From: Canna indica
Lineage: Eukaryota; Streptophyta; Magnoliopsida; Zingiberales; Cannaceae
DNA length: 64,000 bases
Direction of reading: 5' to 3'
NCBI GenBank assembly: GCA_034359265.1
Contig: CP136892.1
Coordinates: forward strand, 83,382,001 to 83,446,000
How positions within the stretch are numbered: position 1 is the first letter of the stretch; each line of letters starts with the position of its first letter. The translations under genes and the position numbers were made by a program. Below are positions 24,301 through 38,100 of this stretch, piece after piece. The notes beneath the pieces are model-generated. The model did not search any database. It was not told the origin of the DNA and was given only the letters and a program-made list of their open reading frames with translations.

Positions 24301-26066
24301 CTGCAGCAAGGATTGACAAAGGAGCAAGTGTCAGGTATGCATGTTCTGGCTTAATCAGCCAAATGGTTAAGGGTTGCTGATTTTTTATGTATTGAAACTA
24401 TGATTTTAATCTCATACCATCGCTCGGTATGGACATACCTGCCTTTTTAAAAAACTCTTTCAATATTGGTATTGGGTAGTTTATGAAAATACTGCCAATT
24501 CCAGTTATACCAAAAGGTACCAATTTGGTACATTCAGTACAAGCCTTGCACCGTCTAGTACATACATAACAACTATTTCTCAGCTGTTGGATATTTTTTT
24601 TACTATTTTGGAGTTGGTTTTGGCAGTTTTGTCAGCTTATATAAAGGCCTCAAACCTCTGGTTATAATTTCTTACCAAACAATGTTTTGTTATAGATGTA
24701 TGACGTTTGAAGCATTTTAATCAAATTTGTTATGAAAAAATGAGGTTTACAGTAATTTAAAAATAAAATGAAATGAAATGTCAATAAAGTCTGTTGGTAC
24801 CAAAAAGAGTCAATAGGGTATGGTATCAATACCAACTGCTACCAAACATTCAATAAGATCAGTGTTAATAACAGTGCAAGATTTTAAGCTTTTGTTGAAA
24901 CTATGGTCATAATTCATTAGTTGGTCACCAAGCTGGATTGACTAAAGTCCCCACATGGCATTGTGGTGGGACATACATGGTTGCGTGAATGGCTACAATA
25001 GACCATAGTTTGATGGCCAACACTCAACATTAAGTGTTATGTACTTATGTAGACCCTTGGTATCGAGCGTGTTGAGCCTTACACTCGGTACCTAGGGACT
25101 TTTGGTCTAGTCAACGTTCCACTCATAATGACTGATTTTTGTGTAGATCCTCTTTAGGGCTTTGGTTCGAAGGCAGTGACAAGGGTTTCCGGTGGTACCA
25201 CCTCAAAGCCCCCCATCACTTTCTTTAAGCTAATTGTCATTTGAGAGGTGTCAACACAGGCGAGAAATGACAGGATAACATGCTACAACGCACACAAGGT
25301 ACCTCTACACTTAGAACGTGCTGAGTATCATACAAATGGATCATAAAATTCAAATCTAAGCCATCTTGGTATGCTATGTCAGAAACAAGATAATTCCATT
25401 TTCTGGCAAAAAGATAAGTTGCCTTTCATCCTCCAAAAAAATAAGGTGTAAGATAGACAAACCAACGACCAGTCCATCTTTTCAATTCTGTTGTTGCAAC
25501 TTCTATTGTCATGTCCTCTACAAGGCATGTACTGAAAACCCAGAGTATCAAGGAATTCGGGCTTCTTTCTTTTGAAGGTTCATTACAAATAATCCTCAAA
25601 AAAATTGAAAATCCCAATTGTCGTGCGTACTTAAAAACAAGACGTGAATATTGACTGATAACGACAATAACAAGAGATCAAAAGCAGTAACATCGGAAGG
25701 GAAGGTGACCTTATAGACGCACTCGGAGAGGACCATGGAGCAGAGGATCTCTTGAAGGTCGGCGACGGAATCGGCCTTGACGGCGCGGCAGAGGTCGTTG
25801 AGCTGCCGCCGCTGGCGTTCGAGCTCCTCCCGAAGCGCCCTCTCCTGCTCCTTCCTGTTGGGCCGACCCTTCCACGGCGGCCATCGCCACTGCTGCGGCG
25901 GCATCCACCGCCACTGCTGCGGCGTCCACGACCACTGCTGCGGCGTCCACGACCACTGCTGCGGCGTCCACGACCACTGCTGCGGCAACGGAGGCGGCCA
26001 AGGGATGCCCATCCTGGTAGTGTGCTCCCGGATCCAGGATTCGACCCACGTCCCTAGTGATCCCAT
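15360..26066 (-). CDS. Class-3 lipase domain plus P-loop NTPase fusion protein, 1043 aa, 14 exons
   Basis: Exons (minus): 25710-26066, 23536-23642, 22406-22468, 22159-22318, 21918-22022, 21685-21815, 20944-21520, 20644-20709, 20413-20489, 18941-19222, 17811-18144, 17569-17721, 15742-16272, 15360-15548. All are GT-AG and the sum is in frame. Residues about 120-330 form an alpha/beta-hydrolase of the lipase class-3 type, with the nucleophile elbow GHSLGG at 258-263 (Ser260). Residues 751-758, GFEGSGKT, are a Walker A motif split by an intron, followed by a GTPase-like region with DLVVLVHNLSSK and TNKF (873-876, NKxD-like but lacking the Asp). The C terminus is a Gly/Ala/Val-rich hydrophobic segment that could enter or cross a membrane. 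The order and length resemble Arabidopsis At3g07400-type 'lipase class 3 family' proteins, whose substrate is not established. The start lies in a low-complexity region with QW repeats. Confidence 0.9.
17228..17370. repeat. 71-bp tandem duplication in an intron of the lipase gene
   Basis: A block beginning ATGCAACAACCAAAAC is repeated once with a 71-bp period and about one substitution, so the copy is recent. It lies in the intron between exons 12 and 13 (minus strand) and does not touch splice sites. A second, more diverged tandem pair of about 150 bp lies at about 16700-16930 in the same intron. Confidence 0.85.
25885..25990. repeat. 21-bp coding minisatellite (PQQWSWT heptads) in lipase exon 1
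   Basis: The 21-bp unit around CACGACCACTGCTGCGG is repeated three times exactly, with two degenerate flanking units. It encodes PQQWSWT heptads, then PQQWRW-type units, at residues about 28-64 of the minus-strand protein. The array keeps frame, so unit number can change without breaking the protein. Confidence 0.9.
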
Positions 26067-26239
26067 TTAGGGCGGGAGAGGACAACGCGTCGCGTGGTGG
26101 GGACGCAAAGGAAGAAGAAGGGGGAGATGGCGGAGCATATGCCGCGGAATCGCCCTTAGATCTGACGCTGGAATTGATTGAAAGAGATCAAACGGATTTT
26201 TTTGTGGTTGCAAAATTGGCGTCGTCGACCATTTTATAA

Positions 26240-27900
26240 ATGCAAATTTTCTCCAAAATTAATTAATTAAGAAATAACTCATCTCAATAAATGCATAAAG
26301 AGATAAAAGCTGGTTTATTTGTTTGCGGCAGTCTGTGATTTCATATTTGTCTGAAGTGTCAACGTGAAATTTTCTAGTTCTTACTTGTATCTGTCTTCCA
26401 TAATGGAATGAATGGTAACAACTGATTAATAAGAGTTTTTCTCCCAAAAAAAAATGAATAAAATTCTTTAATAATTTTTGTGATTGAAATTTGAAATATT
26501 GATCTTGTAAGATAAGCTGGGTCAAATTTCATTTCAGTCTATTGTTGTTATCTGGTAGCACTTGCTACAGATTTCTAGATTTTGGTCAATAATTCATTTA
26601 AATCAATTAAGCTCTAAGTTCGATTAATTTTTTTTGACAAAAATAAAACATCATAATCATATTAGGATTTAAACTCTAAATTTCTAAACAACATATAAAA
26701 TGTTACTATCAACTATGTTACTTACGGTTGACTTCTAATCTCAGTTGATTGGGTGTAATAAAATTTAAATTTTTAATTATATATATATATATATATATAT
26801 TCAAATGTAAAATTTGGAGGACAAAACATGAAAAAACCACTTAAAACTCTCAAGCATCAATATTTAGCTGCCAAAATAACACCTGGAATTATTTGACAAA
26901 ATAAGTGTGAAATTAAAACATAATTTAGCAAGTGTGGACTATATATATATATATGTTTATTAGTATAAATTATCATATTTTTCGCTGAAAATGTTTGTTT
27001 TTGCTAATTTTTCTTTCATTTTTAGCATAACCTGATATTGAATTAATTTCACATAAGTTGTGCTTATAATGCAAAAAATTAGGAGCTTTATCGGTAAAAT
27101 GTCCTGTTATTTTTCCTATACTTTTATGTTCTAACAAAACTAGTAACAAATGGATCTTGACCCGAAGATTCCTACAGAGAAGTATAAAGACAGTTTGATA
27201 CCGTACTTGAATTTGGAATGTCAAACTGCTATTTTCCTAAATTCGATCAAGACAAGAGACAGCCAATTAAAAAGCGTAATTAGGATTTAAATATAAAAAT
27301 ACAAAATGGATAAAATAGTAAGAAAAAAATAGTAAGCCTAAAAAAATAGTAAGCCCAAAATAGTAAGAATAAAATAGTAAGCCTAAAAGCCATAAATATT
27401 ACTCAATGTAGTTTGAGATCAGTTTGATAAGATTACTGTAAATCAATTAAGGGGCTAACTAGTACTATGTACTTTCATAATAGCAGAAAAAAAATTTACA
27501 CTTGAGAAAATTACTAAAAAACACATAAATCTAGGTGATATTGATAATAAGAGATTTACAAATGATCAGATTCGTGCCAGGTTTTATGGCACTTTTCGTG
27601 CAATAGTTCTTGACTTATCTATTATCCAAAAATATCAAAAGATCTGTAAGGGTTTTAAGATATCTAAACAAATCAAACAATATCATTTTGCATATAACTT
27701 CTCGGTTGACAATCTTATGATCTTGTAGAGAAGTATTCCAACAAAAAAAGAAACATGGACGTTGAATCTCAAGCCAATTTCATTCATGTTAACTAAATGA
27801 TGAAGTGCAAATGGCAAAATCTTGCTACCAAATTAATCTCCAAACAACACATCGGGGTATCTTAAAACATCTGATTATGATCACAAAAAACAAAATGTGA
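26240..27900. other. Intergenic spacer between lipase-like gene and eL32
   Basis: AT-rich sequence with (AT)n runs at about 26780-26800 and 26940-26954. At about 27310-27390 there is a loose repeat of AAAATAGTAAGCC words. No gene or RNA is supported. The two flanking genes are both on the minus strand, so the right part holds the 3' flank of eL32 and the left part the promoter of the lipase-like gene. Confidence 0.5.
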
Positions 27901-27905
27901 TAAAC

Positions 27906-28020
27906 TACTGAGAACTAGAAGCAGGATGGCTATTGGTGGACTCCCCTGCAACAATTTAAAAACTGAGAACTAGAAGCAGGATGGCTATTGGTGGACTCCC
28001 CTGCAACAATTTAAAAACTG
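27906..28020. repeat. 55-bp tandem duplication in the eL32 3' region
   Basis: The block starting CTGAGAACTAGAAGCAGGAT occurs twice in perfect tandem (period 55), ending two bases before the eL32 stop codon at 28023. It would sit at the start of the 3' untranslated region of the eL32 messenger. Confidence 0.9.
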
Positions 28021-28022
28021 GC

Positions 28023-29961
<1,939 letters not shown>

Positions 29962-30598
29962 TTCTTCTTCGCAAGATCAATAAAAAAGTAAATATCAGTA
30001 TTCCTCCACTAAATCTATGAAACCTCTCTTGAACTACAACAAAAGTTGAATTTTTTTGAATCACAAGCACTTAAAAAATACAGCAGGATATCCTTTTTGA
30101 CGAATGGACACGAGAATACCTTGTAGTGGACAGAATACCACCGTATAACGCGATGAGCTGCACAAAAGAACGATCAATTTGTTGGATTATAGCATCATCA
30201 AAGCACGATGTCTGAAGAATTCAAACGCTAGAGAGATAAGCGCAGGATGTAACTACTGCGACTCACCTCTGTGTCCACCGCCGCCGTCTCCAGAAACCAA
30301 CCCTAATGCATGGAGATCGAGATTTAATATAGGAGACATCTTGTGTGAGTATTATACATTGTTTCTTGTTATGCCGTCCATCACGGCCGTCCGTTTTGTG
30401 CAGATCTGTGTTGACTGATCCTTACAACGGGGGACGATAGATTTATCAAACTCAATAGGGTGAGCAGTCCGAATATCTTGTATTTTTCATTATATTCTAA
30501 TTTTATCTAGTATATGATCGGTTTCTAAATTTTAGAATTAGACTCTATCAAGAATCACAAGTTTCGATTTCGATTCCGAGTATCCTATTGGAATCTAA

Positions 30599-31417
30599 GA
30601 AGCACGGACACTCCGTGGGACTGCCACACGAAGACGCTCGTTCGACACACGTGTCCAAGAGTGTCTTGACCAGTCAATTTTTTTTTGTCCGAACATGACT
30701 CAGACACGGCCCGAACACGCCTGGACACGCTCGAACACAGCCCGGGCACGGCCAGCCATGCATCTTTTTAAAAAATAATAATAAAACAATCAAGAGAATT
30801 TAGTATTTTATCTTCTTATTATTGTGAACGAAATTGGAGCACTTACTCTTTTATCTATCCCTTAAAATAAACAAGATGAAGCATAAACGTGTGGAGAGTT
30901 TAGTATTTGTCCATAGTAATATTCATCTAATTTCAAAGAAAACTCCTCAATACAATAAAGGGAAAATAATAATGTGAGACAATATTAGTAATATTATAGA
31001 AGATGAATTTTCAATTGATGAAGATAATGGAATCATTGATGTTGTCAATCTTTCTTTTGATGAACCAGTGTTGGAGAGTGTAATATTTTTTGATGAAGAA
31101 GATATTGGGACTCTACTTAACTTTTTATTTGCATGTGGGTGTACATAACTAGTTCTACTAAAATATGTTAATTTAGAAATTTGTTAGGAGATGTCAATAA
31201 ATATTGTGCGACATATTTTTAGAATAGGCTAAGAAATAGTAAGTATTGACATAATAAATTATTTAGAACGCTTCATATATTTTGAAAGGGACATAGGAAA
31301 AACTGTGATTTTTTTTAAAAATGTTAATTTATATATATGCTATATATGTCGTGTTTGTGTCCTGTAAATTTTTGAAATTGGTGTGTCCCTATGTTCGCGT
31401 CCGTGTTTATGCTTCAT
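30599..31417 (+). mobile_element. Non-autonomous DNA transposon copy 1 (GAAGCACGGACAC ends)
   Basis: The left end reads GAAGCACGGACACTCCGTGG. The right end, inverted, reads GAAGCATAAACACGGACGCG. A related copy lies inverted at 51458-52335. Between the ends is a block rich in ACACG/CGAACACG words and a short coding relic (VVNLSFDEPVLESVIFFDEE, about 31041-31105) resembling the extreme C terminus of some plant hAT transposases. Target duplications could not be fixed, so the superfamily is uncertain. Confidence 0.6.
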
Positions 31418-31843
31418 AGGTTGGATCATATTCTTGAATATGTTCAACAGGTTCCAACAAGTATCATATTGAAACATATTTTGGAACATGTACTATATAA
31501 CCTATAAATGATCGGGTTCCAAAGTATATGTTATGATTTCGGATACCCGATGTGTTGGACTTGGAAATGAAACCATTTTTAATCGGTTCATAATTTTTTA
31601 TCCCAGACCCTACTCGAATTTAATTTGAGTCTACTCGGAATCTACCCAATTTGGTCGATTCCAATCGATTTCGGGTCTACCCGATACCCACACACACCTC
31701 TACAACTCAACGAAGATTGCTATGTTTCACTCCGGCCCGTTTACAAAATTGTACATACATTATAATATAAATCCACCCCCGTAATCCATCAAATTCTGTC
31801 CCGCAGTTAATTTTATTTGTTTTGTTTCGGTAAAATCCATTTA

Positions 31844-33039
31844 GGCCTCATTTGATTGACATAATTTCCTAGGGGTGAGCATGGACCGGTTAACCGATCC
31901 ATTAGCAACAAAAAAAAATGATCCATTAACTTCGGTTTTTTAAAACCATTAATCGTAAACTGGCCAATTAACTTCGGTTAACCGCTATTTCGATTTCAAT
32001 TTTTTTGGTTTGGTTAACCGATAATTTTCGGTTAACCAATAAATTTTTTTAACCTACCAACATAATAATATTATGCAAATTATGGAGAAAAATTCAAACA
32101 AATATCGAATTCTCATTGAGAACAAAAAAGTCAAATCACTTGAACGAAGATGATGTTCTACAAAAACTAATATTTTTATTTTATTATTTTAATATTTTTT
32201 ATAGTTTTTTATATTTTTATAATTTTATTGTCAAACCACTTGAACGAAGATGATGTTTTACAAAAACTAATATCGTAATTTCTAAAAAAATATAATTTAT
32301 AAATAATTATTTAATATATATATTATTAAAAATTAATAAATTATATTTAATCGGTCGGTTAATCGAAAACCAGTGGATTTTTTACCTCTTGGACCGAAAC
32401 CGAAAATCGAAGTTAATGGACCGGTTTAGTTGACACACTTCTTGCTCACCCCTACAATTTCCCACGAGAAGTAGTCAAAACAACTCTTGTTTAGTTGACA
32501 CACTTCTTGCATTTTGCACAAACTATAATTTTCTCAGCAAGTGCATTTTTTTTTGCAAAACACAAGAAGTAACTTACTCAGTGGGACATAAGTAAATTGC
32601 ACTTTTTGCATTGTAATTAAAAAAAATAATCAATATTAGTCCCATGTTTACATTTAATATAATATTTATAATTTATATCGTCAATATTATAAAATTAAAT
32701 AATTTTAGATTTTTTGACATGTTTATTTTATTTTTAGTAAAATATATAATTTTTATATTAATTATACATAAAAATTATTTTTAAAATATAATAAAATATA
32801 TATTATATTAATTATATGTGAAAAAATTATTTCATATATATATATATATATAAATTAAAATATTAATTTATATTTTTAAAAATATTAATTATTTCATATG
32901 TATTTTCTAAAAAGTATTCATATCAATCAAATATATTGCAGGAGAAAAATTACATTTCATATGAATTAATTTCTTTGTCAATCAAATATTTTTTATGTAC
33001 TTTTTGAAAAATTTACGTAAGAAGTTAATTTATGAGACC
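31844..33039. mobile_element. PIF/Harbinger-like MITE, split by a hAT insertion
   Basis: The ends GGCCTCATTTGA (31844) and, inverted, GGTCTCATAAAT (ending 33039) are flanked by TTA on both sides (31841-31843 and 33040-33042), the 3-bp duplication of PIF/Harbinger elements. Without the nested hAT element it is about 600 bp, AT-rich and non-coding. TIR identity is limited, so this is a reasoned call rather than a certain one. Confidence 0.6.
31870..32454. mobile_element. Non-autonomous hAT element, 585 bp, nested
   Basis: The termini TAGGGGTGAGCA (31870) and TGCTCACCCCTA (ending 32454) are perfect inverted repeats flanked by TAATTTCC (31862-31869) and CAATTTCC (32455-32462), 7 of 8 identical. 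Internal sequence contains 'GGTTAACCG' and 'GGACCGGTT' words near both ends and no gene. The right subterminal region contains a copy of sequence from the neighbouring flank (see findings). Confidence 0.88.
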
Positions 33040-33042
33040 TTA

Positions 33043-34330
33043 GTCTCAATAATTATAAATAAATTTTAATTATATTTTGCTAAAAAATAATTTAATTTGT
33101 AGTCTTTTATAGTTTTATTAAACTTTTACTCTATGGACGCGTTGATATGCTTATGCCTTACTCGACAAGACAGGATAAGTTGACAAATTAGTATAAACTA
33201 ATACAGGATAAGAAATTGCATTGCGTTGGTTTTCACACGATCTTGAATAAAAAAATTAGTATTGTTCTACTTGTTTCAGTACTCTTCTCGTTATATTATT
33301 TTTTTTTATAACAAAGATAAAAAATTATAATAGATGATCAACTAAAATTTAAATTCTAAATTTTTAAGCGAAGTTCAATATATTACTATCAACTGTGTTA
33401 TTCACAATTGACTTATTATTCTATTTCTCTACCGTATAATAAATATATAAGTACATTATAAATACCATAAATTTTATCATGTACTCTGACTCATTTTGCG
33501 CATAAAACATTGGATAAATTGAGTTGACTTGTCTAGAGCATTTTTTATTTTATGATACCAAACACAAAACCTATTGTGTTTCATTTCATTATTATTTGAA
33601 ATTTCACAATCTATTTTACTTCGTATTGTTTTAACCAATTTTTTACCTTAACGTACTCTAATTATTTGTTCGACAATTATATCAAAGTAGAATAATTTTA
33701 ATGGGCACTCTTGAATCCAAAATAGTGATGCTTACTATCTCAAAAAAAGTCTCTACCATATTAGTCTTTTGTCCAAATTTCAGAACAGTATCTTAATGGT
33801 GCAAATAATTAATTTTAACCCATAAAATATATTTTTTATATTATAGAAAATGCGATATAGTTTAAATAAGCGTTTGTAGCAAAATATTTAGTTGCCTTAA
33901 GTTTTTTAGAATTATCAAGCCAACAATTAAATATTTTTAAAATATTTTTTGAAACCCCAAGACCTATTTTATATCATATAAAATATATTATATAGACTAA
34001 TTGATTTTTTAAAGATATGAACACGCGATAGAGACATTTGCCAAAAATATTTTATAATTCATAAAATATATTTTAAATTATATAAACATGTGTTAGAGTC
34101 TAAAAAGAATTTTGGATCAAAATATTTTAATGTTTTTAGCTTAAATTTAGTATTATACTTATAGATTTTTTTCCAAAGCCTATGATAATTACTTTGAAGA
34201 AAATTAGTTTAATTTTATAAAATATTTTTTATGATATAAAAAAATACTATAGTATAAATTTTATTGGACCAAATATTATTTTAAATTTACATTTAATTTT
34301 ATAAATTATGAGAGAAAATATTTAATGTAT
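33043..34330. other. Very AT-rich spacer
   Basis: Long A/T tracts and no supported gene. No frame of useful length and no transposon ends that I can pair with confidence. Confidence 0.5.
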
Positions 34331-34334
34331 TAGA

Positions 34335-34775
34335 GAGTTTTTTTTTTGAAAAAGGAAATACTTATATTAATCAAAGGACTTGATAATTACAAGTGAGAGG
34401 AGAGAGAGAGAAAAAAGAGCGAAAAAAAATACAAGGATTAGCCGAAGCAAAGAAAGTATAAATTAGCACTCTCAATTGCCAGCGGAAGTTACGCTCATAC
34501 CAAATTTTCTAATGCCAAATCATAATGCATAAGAATTTAGATACTGAAGCTTTACGAGGGACTCCATAGGCAAGCTGATTCCAAGGGCAATAATTCAGTG
34601 GGAAGAATCTCGTTTTGATCTGGCTTAGTAGTGAGGTCCAGTCGGTCCGAATAAATATACAATCGAAGAAAAGATGATTGAATAATTCATCATCAAGTTC
34701 CCAAAGCACGCAACGAGGTTCAGTCTGGACACCACGAGCAGTAAGCTGGTCTTTAGTAGGACCCCAACACTTTTT
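34335..34775 (-). mobile_element. 5'-truncated LINE (non-LTR retrotransposon) 3' end
   Basis: On the minus strand, frame pieces read KLWGPTKDQLTARGVQTEPR, then CVLWELDDELFNHLFFDC and FIRTDWTSLL. This is the reverse-transcriptase zinc-binding domain pattern (C-x-L-x4-E-x2-HLFF-x-C) found at the C terminus of plant LINE ORF2. The fragment ends on the minus strand in a poly-A tract (34335-34346 as T on the plus strand). Stops interrupt it and the rest of ORF2 is missing, as expected for a truncated copy. Confidence 0.8.
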
Positions 34776-35126
34776 TTTCTTATTATAAAAATATATTTTA
34801 TCAATTAAAATTAATTTTTACAATTATAAATTTTAGATTTTTTATCAGATTTCTGAGGAAGGGCAAAAGGGATATTATAAATTTCACATTTTGAGATTCT
34901 ATTAAAATTATTCTGAGTTCGAGAAATTGCCAGATAAAAAAGTCAATTATTTACCAAATACCTCACGCCCCCGAAAGCCGTGCTCTATCAGCTACTGTTC
35001 GACCAGCTACGTGTCATCCGATCCTTTTAGCTTCGTGCCACGTCTTTTCTTACCTTCTTCCAATGGTAGAGAATTCTGTTTCTTTAAATTTATTGATATC
35101 TTTTATTTTTTATTTATACACTCCCG

Positions 35127-35134
35127 TTCCCGCC
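35127..35134 (+). promoter_or_regulatory. E2F-like site upstream of KNL2
   Basis: TTCCCGCC fits the TTSSCSS core bound by E2F factors and lies about 60 bp upstream of the KNL2 start codon. E2F control would fit an S/G2-expressed centromere-loading factor. Only the word and its position are seen; binding is inferred. Confidence 0.5.
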
Positions 35135-35194
35135 CGAGAGAACACTGCACTATCCCTAAAAAAACCCTTCGTCGCCGGCTAAGGGCGTGGCGAT

Positions 35195-38100
35195 ATGTGT
35201 TCACCGGCTGGCTTTTCCAGCCCTAGTCCTGCGGGTGCAGCTACACCGTTTACCCCTTCGTCTTACTCCGACAAGAAAACGGTGCGTTTTGATTTCGTTC
35301 TATTCTTCTTAATGAACACTTTGAGGTGAAATACATTTAGGGTTTCGGTTCATGACCGTATTATGACTTACTAGTTCCGTAAACTATTTTTTTCCAGGTT
35401 TTTCTTTCTGATTGGTGGTTGATTGAAGCAGATAGAGCGTCCGAGGGGAAAAGATTGGCCGTCGGTGGATTTACGATGAGGTGATCTTTTAAACCTTTTC
35501 CTTTCAGCTATGTATATGAGAATTCAGCTTTTAGGAAAGACTGTTTTGTTATTGGTTTATTGCTTCAGAAGTCATCATTTGAATAAGGACAATAGAAATC
35601 TTCCTTTAAGTTTCTTCAGATGTGGTCCTTTGTATGCATGTTTGGTTGGCGATATCTGTTATGGAGCTTTTAATTTACTTTATACTCCCCCCTTTTCATT
35701 ATTACCCCGAGTCATTTTTTAGTGCTTTGAAGTCTTCGGTTTACAATACTTAGTTTCATTTTTTACTTGGCTTCTCCATGAGAAATCAGAAATCCTCTGT
35801 TCTCTTTATTGTAGGCAACTACCCACGTCATTGCCTGATATAAGAAAATAGTTTTCTCCACAAAGCTACGTGATTATTTGTTTGCATTTGGTTGGAACAA
35901 CTGTTAGTAAAAGTTACCGTCCTTGCCTCTCCGGTTCCTTTGATCAATGCTCTTGTTTCTCAGTTGAAGCCAAACTTTGTGCATGATAATGGAATTAAAC
36001 CTTATATTGCTTCTGGTGTTTTTGAATTATATCTTCCCTTGTTATGTTCTCAGCAAAATTGTCATGGATTTCTTACTATATAAAACATAAATGCAGGCAG
36101 CGTGCAATTAGAATATTCTGTTCTGCACCTATTATAAAACGACATGATGCATACAATCTTGAGGCTGCAGATGGGATTACTATCATAATCCAGGGCAAGA
36201 TAAACAAAGCTCGGATGCAAGATAATGGTTTTCCTCTTGAGGTGTGTGGATTTCTTTCTTTCTTTCTTTCTTTTCTCTAGACTAATAATTCTCTGAGAAT
36301 TAATCTCGCTTCAGACCCAGATTTGACTCTAACAGTCTTTTGCTTAATCAACAAGTTCCTGAGATTTGAGTTATTTTTTATGTTATGCACTTGTGAAAGA
36401 AACCCGACATCTTGAACAACTTCGAACTTGGCCAAAATTAAAAAAATGGTGTGGAAAATATAAATAATGGTATAAATAGCCTATTCTTAATCTGTTAGCA
36501 GTGTTCAGTGATTTCCTAATCTTCTTGTTCATTGTATTTTCAGGTCTGCAATCGCTTCTTAATTGGATTTCCATATGACTGGGATGCTTATACCGAAGAA
36601 TATTTTAAACAGGGATCTACTTCAAGTGCTCCCAGCAAATCGCCTTTATTTGATGAAGCGCCAAAAGATTCAACTGGCACAACACACTCTGCATTCCCAG
36701 TTCACCTGGACGAGTTTCCTTTATTAAGTGTTATTAATTTATTAACCTGTGGTAGGGACAAATTGGCAACCAACTTTAGTGGCCATCTGAAGAAGATCTT
36801 CATGAGTTCTTCAATAGATTCTAAAATGCAAAATTCTCCATTGTCTACAGTAGGTGACATTGGTAAGCAAGATAAGGACAAAAATGATGGAAATATTATT
36901 GAATCTGCTGTTTCAGTTGAGCCTAGTGTTCACCATCCGGCTACTACTTGTTTTAGACTACTTGAGTGTTCTACTTCGGATGAAAGAAATGTATTAACTG
37001 CGAGCACGCAGGAAAAAGCATCATCAACCAACTTAAGAGAAATGGAGATGGGCAGTCAGTCCCTTTCTTTCATTGACAATGATGAAAATATTCATTTGCA
37101 AAATTCTGAAGAATTAAACCTAAATGCTGAAGACCCTACTAATTCAATGGATAGTGGAGGTAAATGTATCTCAAACTATCCATTATCTAAAGGATCACAT
37201 GTTTCACTTCTCAATAACAATGAGAAAATGGGAGATGATGCTGCAGGAACGCCCCAATGTTCTGAGAAATCAGTATTAGGTGAGAAAGATGTCACATGTT
37301 TTTTTGTTCCCACAATTTCCGATACTGAAAATGCATATTTACTAAAATGCATATTCTTGATTTTGATGTCATAGGATTACCAACGTCTATAGATTGGCAG
37401 GAAGAAACTTCTAGAACAGGACACGTGGAAGGTCAAATAGGAGGCCTCAATTGCTTCAAAATGTCAAAAAATTATTTCCCAAGGAATGCGGAATCTTTGT
37501 CAGATGAGATAGGTGATTTGCATCTCAGTAACTTAGAAAAGATCGAGAATTGCACTATTGCTTCAGTTGAGAATCCTACTGCCCAAATATGTTCTTCGGT
37601 TGAAATTGAACTTTGTAGAGGATTAGATGGTAAAATGTGCCCTCAAAATGAACCTTTGGTTGAGGTTATTGAAAAACAAGAAGTAAAGAAGGATAGCATT
37701 GATAAACTAATCCAGAATCTTACAAAATACATTGGCCAGAAAGATGATGAGCACTTTTCCACTTCTATGGAAGAGGGACCTTCTGGTGAAGAGAATTTAG
37801 GGGATAGAAGTATGCCCTATGTAGCTGAAGAACCCTCATCAGTTGTTAAGGAACATAGTGATCCATCTGCAAGTGGTATCTGTACACACAGTAGACATAT
37901 ACTCTGCTCGCCAGGCATTTTTTCCACTTCTACAAAAGAGATGCCTTTAGGTGAAGAGAACTTAAGAGATAAAAGTATGTCCAATGGAACTGAAGAGCAG
38001 TTATCAGTTGTTAAAGGACTGAGCTATTCACCTTTAATTGGTATCTGTACACGCAGTGGACGAATTCTTAATTCGTCTGCTACGTTATCCAAGTCAGTGG

